64,000 nucleotides of DNA from Streptomyces paludis (GCF_003344965.1 NZ_CP031194.1:3720001-3784000), one strand, 5' to 3'. Shown: positions 20,001-27,201, numbered from the stretch's first letter. The notes: generated from the sequence alone by a model not told the origin. A program made the numbers and translations.

Positions 20001-20612
20001 GCGGAACAACTGCCGGACCACGAGCTGGTCGCCTTCAACTACCTCACCGGGGACGACAAGGTCGCCCGGTACGCCGACCTGGTCGCCGCGCTCCGCCCCG
20101 AGGGCGTCCGCGCGCTGCTCGGCTACTCCCTCGGCGGCAATCTCGCCTTCGAGGTCGCCAAGGAACTCGAACGGCGCGGCCGGGAGGTCGGTGAGGTCGT
20201 CATCATCGACTCGTACCGCAATCAGGCCCCCTACACGCTGAGCGCCGAGGACCTCACGGCGTTCGAGCGGGAGCTGCGCGAGCATCTGCGCAAGCACACC
20301 GGATCCGAGACCCTCGCCCGGGAGACCCTCGCCCAGGCCACGGACTACATCGGCTTCTGCGGCCGCACCCCCAACCTCGGCACGGTGGACGCGCGCGTCA
20401 CCGTCATCTCCGACGAGGAGAAGGCCGCCTTCTACGCCGCCGGGGAGACCGGCAGCTGGCACGGCGCCTCGAACGGGCGCACCGAAGTGCTCCGGGGCTC
20501 CGGCGTCCACGCCGACATGTTCGACCCGGGCCGGATCGAGCACAACGCCGCTCTGGTGCGCGGTGTCCTGACCGCCGGCTCCGTGATCGAGGAGGCCACC
20601 CATGCCGCCTGA
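11085..20612 (+). CDS. Iterative PKS-NRPS hybrid synthase (PTM type)
   Basis: This encodes 3,175 residues. The domains in order are KS (Cys184 in DTACSSS, His319, His359), AT (Ser651 in GHSTGE), DH (His957 in DHRIQG, Asp1136), KR (TGAFGALG at 1487, Tyr1644), ACP (Ser1806 in GLDSL), C (His2004-His2005-Asp2009 in HHIISDA), A (about 2340-2835), PCP (Ser2895 in GGSS) and TE (Ser3015 in GYSLGG). No enoylreductase is present. The A-domain pocket reads D-V-G-E-L-V-S-I-D-K, close to the ornithine code DVGEIGSIDK. Domain order, length and code match the PTM synthases, which build two polyene chains on ornithine with one PKS module and release a tetramate through the TE. The start ATG has AAGGA eight bases upstream; the open frame extends further left as a shadow over the hydroxylase gene. 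The C-domain motif has Ala where most have Gly. Confidence 0.95.
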   Translation: MSDPRNVATRDKIAVIGIGCRLPGGASDHRTFWQNLLDGKDCITATPRDRYDVTTLGSRDRTKPGRLVGGRGGYIDGFDEFDPAFFGISPREAAHMDPQQRKVLEVAWEALEDGGQKPAELAGSDVGVFVGAFTLDYKILQFSDLAFETLAAHTATGTMMTMVSNRVSYCFDFRGPSVSLDTACSSSLVAVHLACESLSRGETSLALAGGTLLHMAPQYTIAETKGGFLSPDGRSRAFDASADGYVRAEGVGLVALKRLDDALRDGDPVHAVIIGSGVNQDGRTAGITVPSADAQVSLIERVCADAGIVPGSLQYVEAHGTSTPVGDPIEAGALGRALSIGRKPGAACYVGSVKTNIGHTESAAGIAGLIKTVLCLKHRTIPPHINLGRVNPAIDLDALPYEIPTRTVAWPEHDGPARAGVNSFGFGGTNAHVLLEAAPPRTGPEAGETAAAGSAVARDVLSGVSAYSVLPLTTRDPELLPEAAARLRQQLSGSVPGPAASLTDIAYTLARRRQHLESRLSVVYDSRASLEEALDAYLRGEAHPRVVAGRRLEDRQRRLVWVFTGMGPQWWGMGRQLFETEPVYRAAVERCDREIRELAGWSLVEELCADEADSRMGETWLAQPANFALQVGLAALWRSRGVRPDAVVGHSTGEVAAFYEAGVYTLREAVTVVVHRSRLQQKLVDTGGMLAVSLSEDEAQRRVVPYADRVAVAAVNSPTAITLAGDTEALAELAERFRAEEIFARPLAVRVPYHSPRMDPIKDELLFSLAGLKPRAAQVPLYLTGGREAAARGRAHGTELDAGYWWNNVRDSVRFGDAVNRLADDGYRLFLEIGPHPALGRSITECLTDRGIEGVESQGLPSIRRQEDEQARFLLSLAALHNAGVEIAWEVLHPHGTPVTLPRYPWRRDRHWTEPKSVEQIRLGRRDHPLLGRRLATGEPIWEARLDVEALPYLRDHRIQGSALFPAAGYVEMAAQAVRAMTGGEAVFADIELRKALFLSLGSHDDDDDTAEAAGGGTATVQLSFSSGDAAFTVATVNADDTREPAVHARGVVRSGQHAHGTLRLDADQVRARTPRRLDRADCYAALAALGYHYGPAFQGIEEVWIGPDEALARIRPTEPIGGDAAHHHMHPVLLDACFQTLLTPQLLGEEGSAGGIRLPLSIDEVRMAAVGDRPLWAHATVTRQSEGEVIGDIAVYGDDGASLGRISGFRAADVEKAPAAVSLSTVDSWLADISWTETPPAGTDAPGTTAVPRWLVFADSQGVAEELAALITDRGGQCHLVRPGTAYRTDHGPGESTVRPDSAADLDRLFADLRTGDEACPYDHVVHLWNLDLPALDATDTAAGLSELSTAGAYSLIALARTLPHALPGGRLHIVTRGVQAVVSGDPAEPLAAPAWGVGRVLWQQELTAHRGKLIDLDPAAGHDSAEGRSAEARALLREVTAVDGDEEDEIALRGGRRYTSRLLPAAGLTRPLPLRLRADGAYLVTGAFGALGRLLCRALVGWGARRLILVGRTRLPDRDRWRETAPDSAEGRAIGFVRELEALGAQPTLAPLDICDEASLTGWLSEYRRLDSPPIRGVFHLAGQVRDTLLPEMDPETFRSVHHPKVLGAYLLHRHLGDEPLDHFVLFSSIASLLTTAGQTNYAAGNAFLDALAHHRRARGLPGLSLDWGPWATGMIEELGLIEHYRAARGMSSLSPEAGMAVLARVIGQDRAQLLVATVVDWPVFLAWYASPPRLVRELAAARGGPNTSPAEQSGFLDSFRAADDATRLALTTERFLAVVAGVLSVGPEQVALDSALGALGLDSLLAMELRSRIHTELGVALPVVTLLSGAPVADLVSRLYEGLAAEPVPAGGGEPGGAAVELFHDEGRHPLTQNQKALWFLKQLNPDGFAYNIGGAVEVRARLDPQLMFDAFCLLIERHPSLRANFVHEGGQPVQKVAPAADAALRQDVALFDVQGVEWDAIHAMIVGEYRKPYDLERDPLVRLRLFRRAPDRWVLMKAVHHIISDAISTFTFIEELLAVHDALRRGRTPQLPPVSARYLDFLNWQNGFLAGPDARRMVGYWKSHLPADIPVLDLPTDRPRPAVQTHNGASEFFVLDTGLSARVHEVAREHNVTVFMVLLSAYYVLLHRYSGQDDIIVGSPVTGRTQEEFSSVYGYFVNPLPLHVPLGDGPSVEQLLARVRDAVLGGLDNQEYPFVLLVEELDLQHDPSRSAVFQAMFILLTHKVATEKYGHRLEYIELPEEEGQFDVTLSVYEDEADQRFHCVFKYNTDLFLPETMRRFSAHYVSLLDALTRARATTPADRLELLGAGERQRILGDWSGAGRRTAAPVTPVHELIGAVAAAHPEAIAVRAPTEDGGTGSMTYAELARRSGDRARALRARGVVGGALVAVCMEKSPELIVTLLAVLRAGGAYLPLDPGNPAERLAAMVAHAGAAHIVVDDDTGRERFAAHPGVLTPAELSAAEAADPSETEGPEAEATVDLDGPAYAIFTSGSTGRPKAVLVSHRNVASAYAAWRAEYRLDTDARVHLQLANPSFDVFTGDLVRALCSGGTLVLIGRELLFDTARLYATMRAERVDCAEFVPSVVRGLMAHCERAGTRLDFMRLLVVGSDTWKVEEYDRLRGLCGPDTRLVNSYGLTEATIDSTYFEGPTDGLEPSRMVPIGRAFPGTEVYILDRHGEPVPPGVSGELWIGGAGVATGYLHEPERTAERFVDHTFGPGGAAAPVRLYRTGDLARWDADGGIHLLGRADSQVKVSGHRVEVGEIEAQLALWPALSQAVVAVRPDDRGDNTLCAYGVAAPGATLEWRELRRHLGERLPTYLIPASFTELPELPVTPNGKVDVVALPRPRSGGDGEAYEPPVTLYEERMAHHWTALLGVANVGLQHDFFEIGGSSIKLIELIHGLQSEFSITIPVSQLFKATMLHGMARTVEDIITGRLPGAQPYLRFNRGAGEPVFCFPPAGGHGLVYRRFAEQLPDHELVAFNYLTGDDKVARYADLVAALRPEGVRALLGYSLGGNLAFEVAKELERRGREVGEVVIIDSYRNQAPYTLSAEDLTAFERELREHLRKHTGSETLARETLAQATDYIGFCGRTPNLGTVDARVTVISDEEKAAFYAAGETGSWHGASNGRTEVLRGSGVHADMFDPGRIEHNAALVRGVLTAGSVIEEATHAA

Positions 20613-20634
20613 AAAGGACGAGAGAGGGGTGACG

Positions 20635-22368
20635 ATGCCGCCGGAGGGCGCGCGCCGGGAGACGATGATCATCATCGGGGCGGGTCTGGGAGGACTCTCC
20701 ACCGGCTGCTACGCGCAGATGAACGGCTACCGCACCCGGATCCTGGAGATGCACGACATCCCGGGCGGCTGCTGCACCGCGTGGGACCGTGGCGACTTCA
20801 CCTTCGACTGCTGCGTCAGCTGGCTGCTCGGCAACGGGCCGGGCAACGAGATGCACCAGATCTGGCTGGAACTGGGCGCGCTCCAGGGCAAGCAGATGCG
20901 CCACTTCGATGTCTTCAACATCGTGCGCGGACGCGACGGCGGGACGGTCTACTTCTACTCCGACCCCGACCGGCTCGAAGCCCATCTGCTGGAGATCTCC
21001 CCGGCCGACGCCAGGCTGATCCGCCAGTTCTGCGCGGGGCTGCGGAAGTTCCGCCGCTGTCTGGCCGCGTACCCCTTCCTCAAACCGGTCGGGCTGATGG
21101 GCCGTACGGAGCGCTGGCGCATGCTGGCGTCCTTCGCCCCGTACTTCAATGTGATCCGGAAGTCGATCGGCACACTGATGACCGACTACTCCGCCCGGTT
21201 CAGCCATCCGCTGCTGCGCGAGGCGTTCAACTTCGTCCTCTACGAGAAGCACTCCGCCTTCCCCGTCCTGCCGTTCTACTTCCAGCTGGCCGCGCACGCC
21301 AATCTCTCGGCCGGCGTTCCGGAGGGCGGCTCGCTCGGGCTGTCGACCTCCATCGAGCAGCGCTACCGGCAGCTCGGCGGGGAGGTCACCTACAACGCGA
21401 AGGTGGAGGAGGTCCTCGTCGAGGACGACCGGGCCGTCGGGGTGCGGCTCAGCGACGGACAGGAGCTGCGCGCCGACATCGTGGTCTCGGCCTGCGACGG
21501 GCACACCACCACGATGAAGTTCCTGGGCGGCCGGTATCTCGGCGACGAGTACCGCCGCCTCTACACCACGGTCATCGACGAGCCGGGCATGGTCTTCCCC
21601 GGATATGTCGCCCTCTTCCTCGGGCTGCGGCGCACCTTCCCCGAAGGGGATCCGTGCACCACCTATCTGCTGACCGACGAGGAGGCCGCGCGGTTCGTGG
21701 GCATCCGCCACCCGAGTATCAACATCCAGTTCCGCAGCCTGCACTACCCGGAGCTGTCACCGCAGCGGACGACCATCGTCTACGCCACCTACTTCAGCGA
21801 TGTCGAACCCTGGCGCGAGCTGAGCGACGGCCCGGAACAGCGCACCCGCAGCCGGGGCGGCACGGAGCTGCACACCCTGCCGGTGCGGCGCGGCCGGGCG
21901 TACTACGAGGCCAAGCACCAGGTGCGCGACGCCCTGATCGACTTCCTCGACCGGCGGTTCACCGGGCTGGCGGACTCCGTCGCGGCGCGGGACCTGTCGA
22001 CCCCGCTCACCCAGGTCCGTTACACGGGGAACCACGACGGCACGGTGCTCGGCTGGCAGCCCTTCGTGGAGGGCGGCGAAACGATGGAGAAGGTCATCAA
22101 GAAGTACGGGCCGGTCCTCCCCGGCCTGAAGAACTTCTATATCTCCGGGGTCTGGGCCTCCACCGGCGGCCTCATCCGCGCCGCCGCCGCGGGCCGGCAT
22201 GTCACGCAGTTCATCTGCCGCGACGACGGCAGAGAGTTCACCGCCCACACGGACGGGACGGGACCGCTCCCGACCCATGTCGTCATCCCCGTAGGACCCC
22301 ATGACAAGGATGGAACCCCTGATGAGCACGGCTCCGGAACCGCTCCCGTATCCCTTCACGTCCCCTGA
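20635..22368 (+). CDS. Phytoene-dehydrogenase-like FAD oxidoreductase of the PTM-like cluster
   Basis: This encodes 577 residues with an N-terminal FAD-binding motif MIIIGAGLGGLSTGCYA and a C-terminal VWASTGGLIRAAAAGRH, as in carotenoid-desaturase-like flavoenzymes. In PTM pathways such enzymes close the carbocyclic rings on the polyene tetramate. Here only one copy is present, as in the ikarugamycin cluster. The ATG at 20635 is preferred because AGAGGGG precedes it by five bases; an alternative ATG at 20602 overlaps the PKS-NRPS stop. Either way the two genes are translationally linked. The 3' end overlaps the next P450 gene by about 50 bases. The N-terminal half is rich in Cys (GGCCTAW, DCCVSW), a feature I cannot interpret. 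Confidence 0.9.
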   Translation: MPPEGARRETMIIIGAGLGGLSTGCYAQMNGYRTRILEMHDIPGGCCTAWDRGDFTFDCCVSWLLGNGPGNEMHQIWLELGALQGKQMRHFDVFNIVRGRDGGTVYFYSDPDRLEAHLLEISPADARLIRQFCAGLRKFRRCLAAYPFLKPVGLMGRTERWRMLASFAPYFNVIRKSIGTLMTDYSARFSHPLLREAFNFVLYEKHSAFPVLPFYFQLAAHANLSAGVPEGGSLGLSTSIEQRYRQLGGEVTYNAKVEEVLVEDDRAVGVRLSDGQELRADIVVSACDGHTTTMKFLGGRYLGDEYRRLYTTVIDEPGMVFPGYVALFLGLRRTFPEGDPCTTYLLTDEEAARFVGIRHPSINIQFRSLHYPELSPQRTTIVYATYFSDVEPWRELSDGPEQRTRSRGGTELHTLPVRRGRAYYEAKHQVRDALIDFLDRRFTGLADSVAARDLSTPLTQVRYTGNHDGTVLGWQPFVEGGETMEKVIKKYGPVLPGLKNFYISGVWASTGGLIRAAAAGRHVTQFICRDDGREFTAHTDGTGPLPTHVVIPVGPHDKDGTPDEHGSGTAPVSLHVP

Positions 22369-23515
22369 TCCGCTGACGCTCTCACCGCTCTACGCCGGAC
22401 TGCGCGGCGCACCGCTGCCCCGGGTCCGGCTGCCGTACGGGGAGGACGCCTGGCTGGTCACCCGGTACGCCGACGCGCGCGTGGTCCTCGCCGACCCGCG
22501 CTTCAGCGTGGCGGCCGGTGTGGAGCGGGACCAGCCCCGGATGCGCCCGCTCGCGCCCGGCAAGGACGGACTGCTTTCCACCGACGGGGCCGACCACGCC
22601 CGGCTGCGCGGTGTGGTGGCGCCGCACTTCAGCCCGCGCCGCGTCGACCGGATGCGGGACCAGGTGCGCGAGGTCGCGAACGGGCTGCTGGACCGGCTGG
22701 TGGAGACGGGCCCGCCCGGCGACCTTGTGCAGGACTACGCCTTCCCGCTCGCCATCGCCATGATCTGCGATCTGCTCGGCGTACCGGAGAGCGACCGTCA
22801 CCGCATCCGGAAGTGGCTCGAAGTCATGCTGTCCCACTCCGTGTCGTCGGAGGACCTCGCGGCCGAGGCCGGAGCGTACTTCGCCTATCTGGCCGAGCTG
22901 ATCGAGCTGCGCCGCCGGGAGCCCAGGGACGATCTGCTCACCTGCCTCGTGAGCGCGCAGGACGAGGGGCGGATCTCCTACGACGAGGTGATCAAACTCG
23001 CCGTCGAGCTGCTCACCGGCGGATTCATCACCACCTTCAACCAGATTCCCAACTTCTGCTATCTGCTGCTGAAGCGTCCCGAGTGGGTGTCGCGGCTGCG
23101 CGAACACCCGTCGGACATTCCGGCGGCGATCGAGGAAATGCTGAGGTTCGTACCGCTGCCCAATGTCATCGGCTTCCCCCGGTACGCGACCGAGGACATC
23201 GAGGTCGGGGGAGTCACGGTACGCACCGGGGAGCCGGTCCTGGTCGACCTGCCGGCGGCCAACCGGGATCCGGCGGTCTTCCGCGACGCCGACACGCTCG
23301 TACTGGACCGGGTCCAGGAGGCCCCGCACCTGATCTTCGGTCACGGGCTGCACTTCTGTGTCGGCGCGCGGCTGGCGCGGCTGGAGCTGGAAGTCGCCAT
23401 GGGCACCCTGCTCGAACGCCTGCCCGCGCTGAAACTGTCCGTGTCCGACAGTGAACTCCGCTGGAAGACGGAGGCGATGATCAAGGGCCTGCATGAGCTA
23501 CCGGTCGACTGGTGA
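22322..23515 (+). CDS. Cytochrome P450 of the PTM-like cluster, atypical I-helix
   Basis: This encodes 397 residues (or 404 from the ATG at 22301). The haem loop FGHGLHFCVGARLAR and the ExxR motif EEMLR are clear. The I-helix reads LTGGFITTFNQIP: the proton-relay acid normally found before Thr (A/G-G-x-D/E-T-T) is replaced by Ile, while the Thr is kept. The gene overlaps the flavoenzyme gene and ends the operon. In PTM clusters the P450 performs late hydroxylation or epoxidation. There is no ferredoxin in this operon, so the ferredoxin and reductase at 4.8-6.3 kb, or others, must supply electrons. The substrate is inferred from context. Confidence 0.92.
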   Translation: MSTAPEPLPYPFTSPDPLTLSPLYAGLRGAPLPRVRLPYGEDAWLVTRYADARVVLADPRFSVAAGVERDQPRMRPLAPGKDGLLSTDGADHARLRGVVAPHFSPRRVDRMRDQVREVANGLLDRLVETGPPGDLVQDYAFPLAIAMICDLLGVPESDRHRIRKWLEVMLSHSVSSEDLAAEAGAYFAYLAELIELRRREPRDDLLTCLVSAQDEGRISYDEVIKLAVELLTGGFITTFNQIPNFCYLLLKRPEWVSRLREHPSDIPAAIEEMLRFVPLPNVIGFPRYATEDIEVGGVTVRTGEPVLVDLPAANRDPAVFRDADTLVLDRVQEAPHLIFGHGLHFCVGARLARLELEVAMGTLLERLPALKLSVSDSELRWKTEAMIKGLHELPVDW

Positions 23516-23545
23516 GGCCGGACGGCGACGGCCGGGCCGGACGCG

Positions 23546-23598
23546 GAGCGCCCGGGGACACGAGAGCGCCCGGGGACGTGGTGCGTGTCCCCGGGCGC
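23546..23598. terminator. Terminator with duplicated left arm, shared with the 6.3-kb terminator
   Basis: A 12-bp perfect stem (23566-23577 with 23587-23598) has the loop GTGGTGCGT, identical to the loop at 6327-6335. The left arm GAGCGCCCGGGGAC is present twice in tandem (23546-23559 and 23564-23577), so two alternative hairpins can form. It lies between the converging P450 and peptidase 2 genes and can serve both. Confidence 0.78.
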
Positions 23599-23627
23599 GT
23601 GGCCGGCGGTGGTGCGCCGGATGGTGG

Positions 23628-26600
23628 CTAGTTGAGCAGGTACGCCTTCTCGACCGTGACCTCGTAGGCGTTGCCGCTGGTGTCGGTGACCTTCGCCTTG
23701 AGGGAAACGGAGGTGGCGGTCGTCGGGTGGGTCAGGGTGATGTGGTGCCTGCCGTCCGTGCCCGTGCCGTAGGTGACGGGCGTGTTGGCCCACACCTTGC
23801 CGCCGTCGTAGGAGACCTGGACGGTGAGCGACCCGAGGTTGTGCTGCGCCGGTCCCCGGACATGGAGCGGGAACGTGACCGTCTCGCCGGCCTTCGCGGT
23901 GCTGGTCAGATCCAGACTCGGCGTGAAGCGGACGATGTTGATGGGCAGCTGCTCGGGGGCGCTGCCCGTGACCTGCTTCGAGGCGAACGTCCAGGCCGCC
24001 ACGAGCCGGCTCGTGACGGTCGCGATCCTCGCGGGGCGCGTCGCCTCGGTGCTTATCTTGTACGTGGCGGACTTGGCGGGAAGACCTTCGAGTATCCCGC
24101 ACGCGCCGAGATCCGAGTCGACGATGCTCTTGCCGTCGACCGTGACCGTGGTGCGCTGCTTCGAGACCCCCGAGGTACCGCGGTGGCCCACCCCGTCGGT
24201 GAACTCACCCATGCAGAAACGCATTTCGTTGCCGAACCGCTCGCTGCCCCAGCTTCCCTCCTTCGGGCTGAACACACCCACATTGAAGGTCTCCGAGTAC
24301 GTCTTCCCCGCCTCGTAGGTCCTGGGGTCGCCGGATTCCAGGTCGACGCCGAAGCCGTCGTCGTCGTCCTGGTAGGCCGCGAGTTCCCAGGTCAGGTATT
24401 TGGGCGTGGTGAAGTAGGTCTTGGCCGTGGTGGGCAGCGAGAACGAGTCGGTCATCAGGCCGATGCTGTACGGCGTGGGTTTTGTCGAATCGACCCAGCC
24501 CGGCATGAGAGAGCCCGTACGGTTCTTGGCGGAGGAGCCGAACCGGGCGTTCACCAGGGCCAGTTCACTCATGTCGGCCGTGTGGGTGAACCCCGTGTAG
24601 AACGAACCGGTGCGGTTGTAGAGCAGGTTGTAGCTGGTGCTGCCCTTCTGCCAGAGGCCACCGAGCTGCGCGTTCATCAGCGCCGTCGGGACCTGTGGGC
24701 CGACATGGCCGACGCGCAGACCCTTGAAGCTGTCCAGGGTCCAGAGGCTGGCCTGAACCTGGTCACCCGCGTCCACACCGAAGCTCGCAAATGCCTGGAA
24801 AAGCTTGGCGGAGGAGTCCGGCGCGGTGATGCTGACCGGCTTCGCCGTGCGGGCGTCGAAGGTGACGGTGGAGTTGTCGACGACGTTCAGCTTCGGCTGG
24901 ACCAGCCAGGCGACATCCGAACCGGTCACCACGGCGGAGCTGAGCGTGTACGGGCCCTTCGGGAGCCGGATCGTGGCGGTACCGTCGCTGCTGTCGATCG
25001 CCACATTCTCGTCGTAGCGGCCGTCGTGGCTGAGCACCCAGGCCGACGACGCGGTGGGCTTGCCGTTGTTGTCGATGAACTTCAGTGTGACGTCGTACGA
25101 CTCGCCCTCACGCTCGACCGCGAAGGTCGTACGGACGTTCTGGCTGCCGTCGGTGGACCTGGCGACCACCGTACCGGTGAAGACACCGTCCGTGCCGCCG
25201 ATGTTGGTGTTCGCCCGGAGGTCGATGCTCGTCCTGCCGCCGGCGGGGACGGTGACCTTCGTGGCGCTGAGGACGAAGAAGCCGTCCGCGACCGCCTTGC
25301 CGCCGGGACCGGTCGTCTCCATCGACACATCGAGCGTGACGGGCGCCGTCCCGGTGTTGTTGTACGTGATCTGCTTGGTGACGGGCAGGTCGTAGGTGTG
25401 CGGCCACGGCGCGATGCCGAAGTTCAGTCCGACCTGCTCGCTCAGGACGGTCTGGGTGATCGCCTTCGTCAGGTCGGCACGGCCCGCGCCCTGCTGGAAC
25501 ACACTCTGTCCCGCGCCGGGCCTGGCCGAGGAGACCAGCGCCTTCTTGATGCGCTGGCCGCTCCAGTCCGGGTGCTGCTGCGCGAGGAGCGCCGCAGCGC
25601 CCGCGACATGCGGGGTCGCCATCGACGTACCGGACAGCGCTACATAGCCGTCGGCGGCCGGGTCGCCGATGACGCCCTTGGCGGCCTTCGCGGCGACGAT
25701 GCCCACACCGGGGGCGGTGATGTCGGGCTTCAGCGATCCGTTGCTCGTCGGGCCCACGCTGGAGAAGTCCGCGATCCGGTCGTTGCTGTCCACCGCGCCC
25801 ACCGTGAGCGCGGAGGTGGAGCTGCCGGGGGAGCCGACCGTCTTCGCGCGGGGACCCTCGTTGCCGGCGGCGATGACGAAGAGGATGTCGTTCTCGGCGG
25901 ACAGTTTCTTGACCGCCGCCTCCAGCGGGTCGGTATCCGGGGAGTCCTCGCGGCCGAGGCTCATGTTGGCTATCTTCGCGCCCTGGTCGACGGCCCACTG
26001 CATGCCCGCGATGATGCCGGATTCGGAGCCTTCGCCGTTGTCGTTGAGGACCTTGGCGTCGATGATCTTCGCCCCGGGCGCGACCCCGAAGTACTTCCAG
26101 CCGGACTTGGCACCCGAACCCGCGATGGTCGACGCGACATGCGTACCGTGGCCGTGGTGGTCGACGGTGTTGCCCGAGCCCGAGAAGTCCTTGCGGGCGA
26201 TCGAGACACCCGCGAGGTCGGGGTGCGTCTGGTCGACCCCGGTGTCCAGGACGGCGACCTTCACCCCCACACCGGTGTAGCCGGCCTGATAGGCGCTCCC
26301 TGTGCCGATCTGCGCGCCGCTCTTGTCCAGCAGCGCCTTGTACGTGCCGTCCAGCCACACCCGCTCGATACCGGGGGCGGTCTCCCGGGCCTCGTTCGGC
26401 ACGTCGGTGGGCTCGGTGAGCGCGTCCCAGACCTCGGCCGCCTCGTCCTTGGGCGCGGTGAGCGCCTCGCCGTCGATCGCTGGGAGCGTACGGCGTACGG
26501 AGACGTCCGCCTCCGCGATGGCTGTCCTGGCCTCCGCCTTGCGGGCCGCGTTCTTCCCGTACGAGACGATCAGCGGGAGCGAGGCCCGCCGGTCGTCGCC

Positions 26601-26984
26601 GTACCCGGTCTTCCGCAGACTGGTGACGTTGAACAGCCGCCGGTCCAGCTTGCCCTGGGCCACCAGCTGGATGGCGTCGGCCGGCAGGACGTACACCTCG
26701 TCCCCGACGGTCCTGATGTTCATCCGCGTGCCCTCGCGGCCCTGGCCCGGCTGCACCCGTACGACCCGGCCCTTGCCGTCCATACGGACCTGGTCACCGG
26801 TGATCAGGGTGACCGTACCGCCGGCCTCGGCCTGCGGCCCCTGCGCCACGAACACCCCGGCGCCGTCGGCCTCTTCGGTGACGGACGCGGTGGCGGTGTG
26901 CGCGGTGGCACCCGATACGAGCCCGGCGGTGAGCAGGGCGGCCACCATGGCCGCGCCCGCTCTCTTTCTGTGAGTACGCAACAC
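23628..26984 (-). CDS. Secreted S8 (subtilisin family) serine peptidase, paralogue 2
   Basis: This encodes 1,118 residues, exported by an N-terminal signal (RTHRKR, then a hydrophobic stretch nearly identical to that of paralogue 1). The triad is Asp247 (VAVLDTGVDQTHPDL), His282 (GHGTHVAS) and Ser454 (SGTSMATPHVAG), with the oxyanion Asn in AAGNEGP, and a long beta-rich C-terminal part of about 600 residues. The start is GTG at 26984, or the next codon TTG, which aligns with the TTG of paralogue 1; GGGGAA is just upstream. The two peptidases share long identical blocks from signal peptide to the C-terminal AYLLN/AYLLK. The gene converges on the PTM-like operon. It may act on extracellular proteins in general; a link to the PTM product is not shown. 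Confidence 0.93.
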   Translation of the reverse strand: MLRTHRKRAGAAMVAALLTAGLVSGATAHTATASVTEEADGAGVFVAQGPQAEAGGTVTLITGDQVRMDGKGRVVRVQPGQGREGTRMNIRTVGDEVYVLPADAIQLVAQGKLDRRLFNVTSLRKTGYGDDRRASLPLIVSYGKNAARKAEARTAIAEADVSVRRTLPAIDGEALTAPKDEAAEVWDALTEPTDVPNEARETAPGIERVWLDGTYKALLDKSGAQIGTGSAYQAGYTGVGVKVAVLDTGVDQTHPDLAGVSIARKDFSGSGNTVDHHGHGTHVASTIAGSGAKSGWKYFGVAPGAKIIDAKVLNDNGEGSESGIIAGMQWAVDQGAKIANMSLGREDSPDTDPLEAAVKKLSAENDILFVIAAGNEGPRAKTVGSPGSSTSALTVGAVDSNDRIADFSSVGPTSNGSLKPDITAPGVGIVAAKAAKGVIGDPAADGYVALSGTSMATPHVAGAAALLAQQHPDWSGQRIKKALVSSARPGAGQSVFQQGAGRADLTKAITQTVLSEQVGLNFGIAPWPHTYDLPVTKQITYNNTGTAPVTLDVSMETTGPGGKAVADGFFVLSATKVTVPAGGRTSIDLRANTNIGGTDGVFTGTVVARSTDGSQNVRTTFAVEREGESYDVTLKFIDNNGKPTASSAWVLSHDGRYDENVAIDSSDGTATIRLPKGPYTLSSAVVTGSDVAWLVQPKLNVVDNSTVTFDARTAKPVSITAPDSSAKLFQAFASFGVDAGDQVQASLWTLDSFKGLRVGHVGPQVPTALMNAQLGGLWQKGSTSYNLLYNRTGSFYTGFTHTADMSELALVNARFGSSAKNRTGSLMPGWVDSTKPTPYSIGLMTDSFSLPTTAKTYFTTPKYLTWELAAYQDDDDGFGVDLESGDPRTYEAGKTYSETFNVGVFSPKEGSWGSERFGNEMRFCMGEFTDGVGHRGTSGVSKQRTTVTVDGKSIVDSDLGACGILEGLPAKSATYKISTEATRPARIATVTSRLVAAWTFASKQVTGSAPEQLPINIVRFTPSLDLTSTAKAGETVTFPLHVRGPAQHNLGSLTVQVSYDGGKVWANTPVTYGTGTDGRHHITLTHPTTATSVSLKAKVTDTSGNAYEVTVEKAYLLN

Positions 26985-27099
26985 TTCCCCAACTGTTGAA
27001 GCACTGACCCGAACAGGATTCCCGGGGCGCGCGCGTCCCCCTCGGACACACCCCGGACCAACACGACAAACACCGGGACCCGCTGTTGTGCGGCGCTAG

Positions 27100-27146
27100 C
27101 AACTCGCTTGCGTGCAAGTGCAGTTGGGGCGGATCCCGGTCCTTGG
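27100..27146 (-). promoter_or_regulatory. Promoter/leader region of peptidase 2 with inverted repeat and conserved block
   Basis: An interrupted dyad (CAACT..CTTGC, GT, GCAAG..AGTTG) spans 27100-27126 and overlaps a block at 27123-27146 that is nearly the same as 9924-9947 upstream of peptidase 1. The dyad itself is not present upstream of peptidase 1, so the two paralogues may share a promoter core yet be controlled differently. The TTGC/GCAA half-sites look like an operator for a dimeric regulator; which one is unknown. Confidence 0.45.
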
Positions 27147-27201
27147 CGAACTTCGGGCGATAAGACGGTCGGCGCCCCGCGTCGGTTCTCCCCCGCGACA
27201 G

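Noticed and set aside
12636..20702. Very long antisense open frames (up to about 1,600 codons) under the PKS-NRPS and peptidases
   Set aside because: They have the repetitive Gly/Arg/His/Asp-rich make-up of frame shadows in GC-rich DNA, no motifs and no ribosome sites. The sense frames carry all catalytic motifs.
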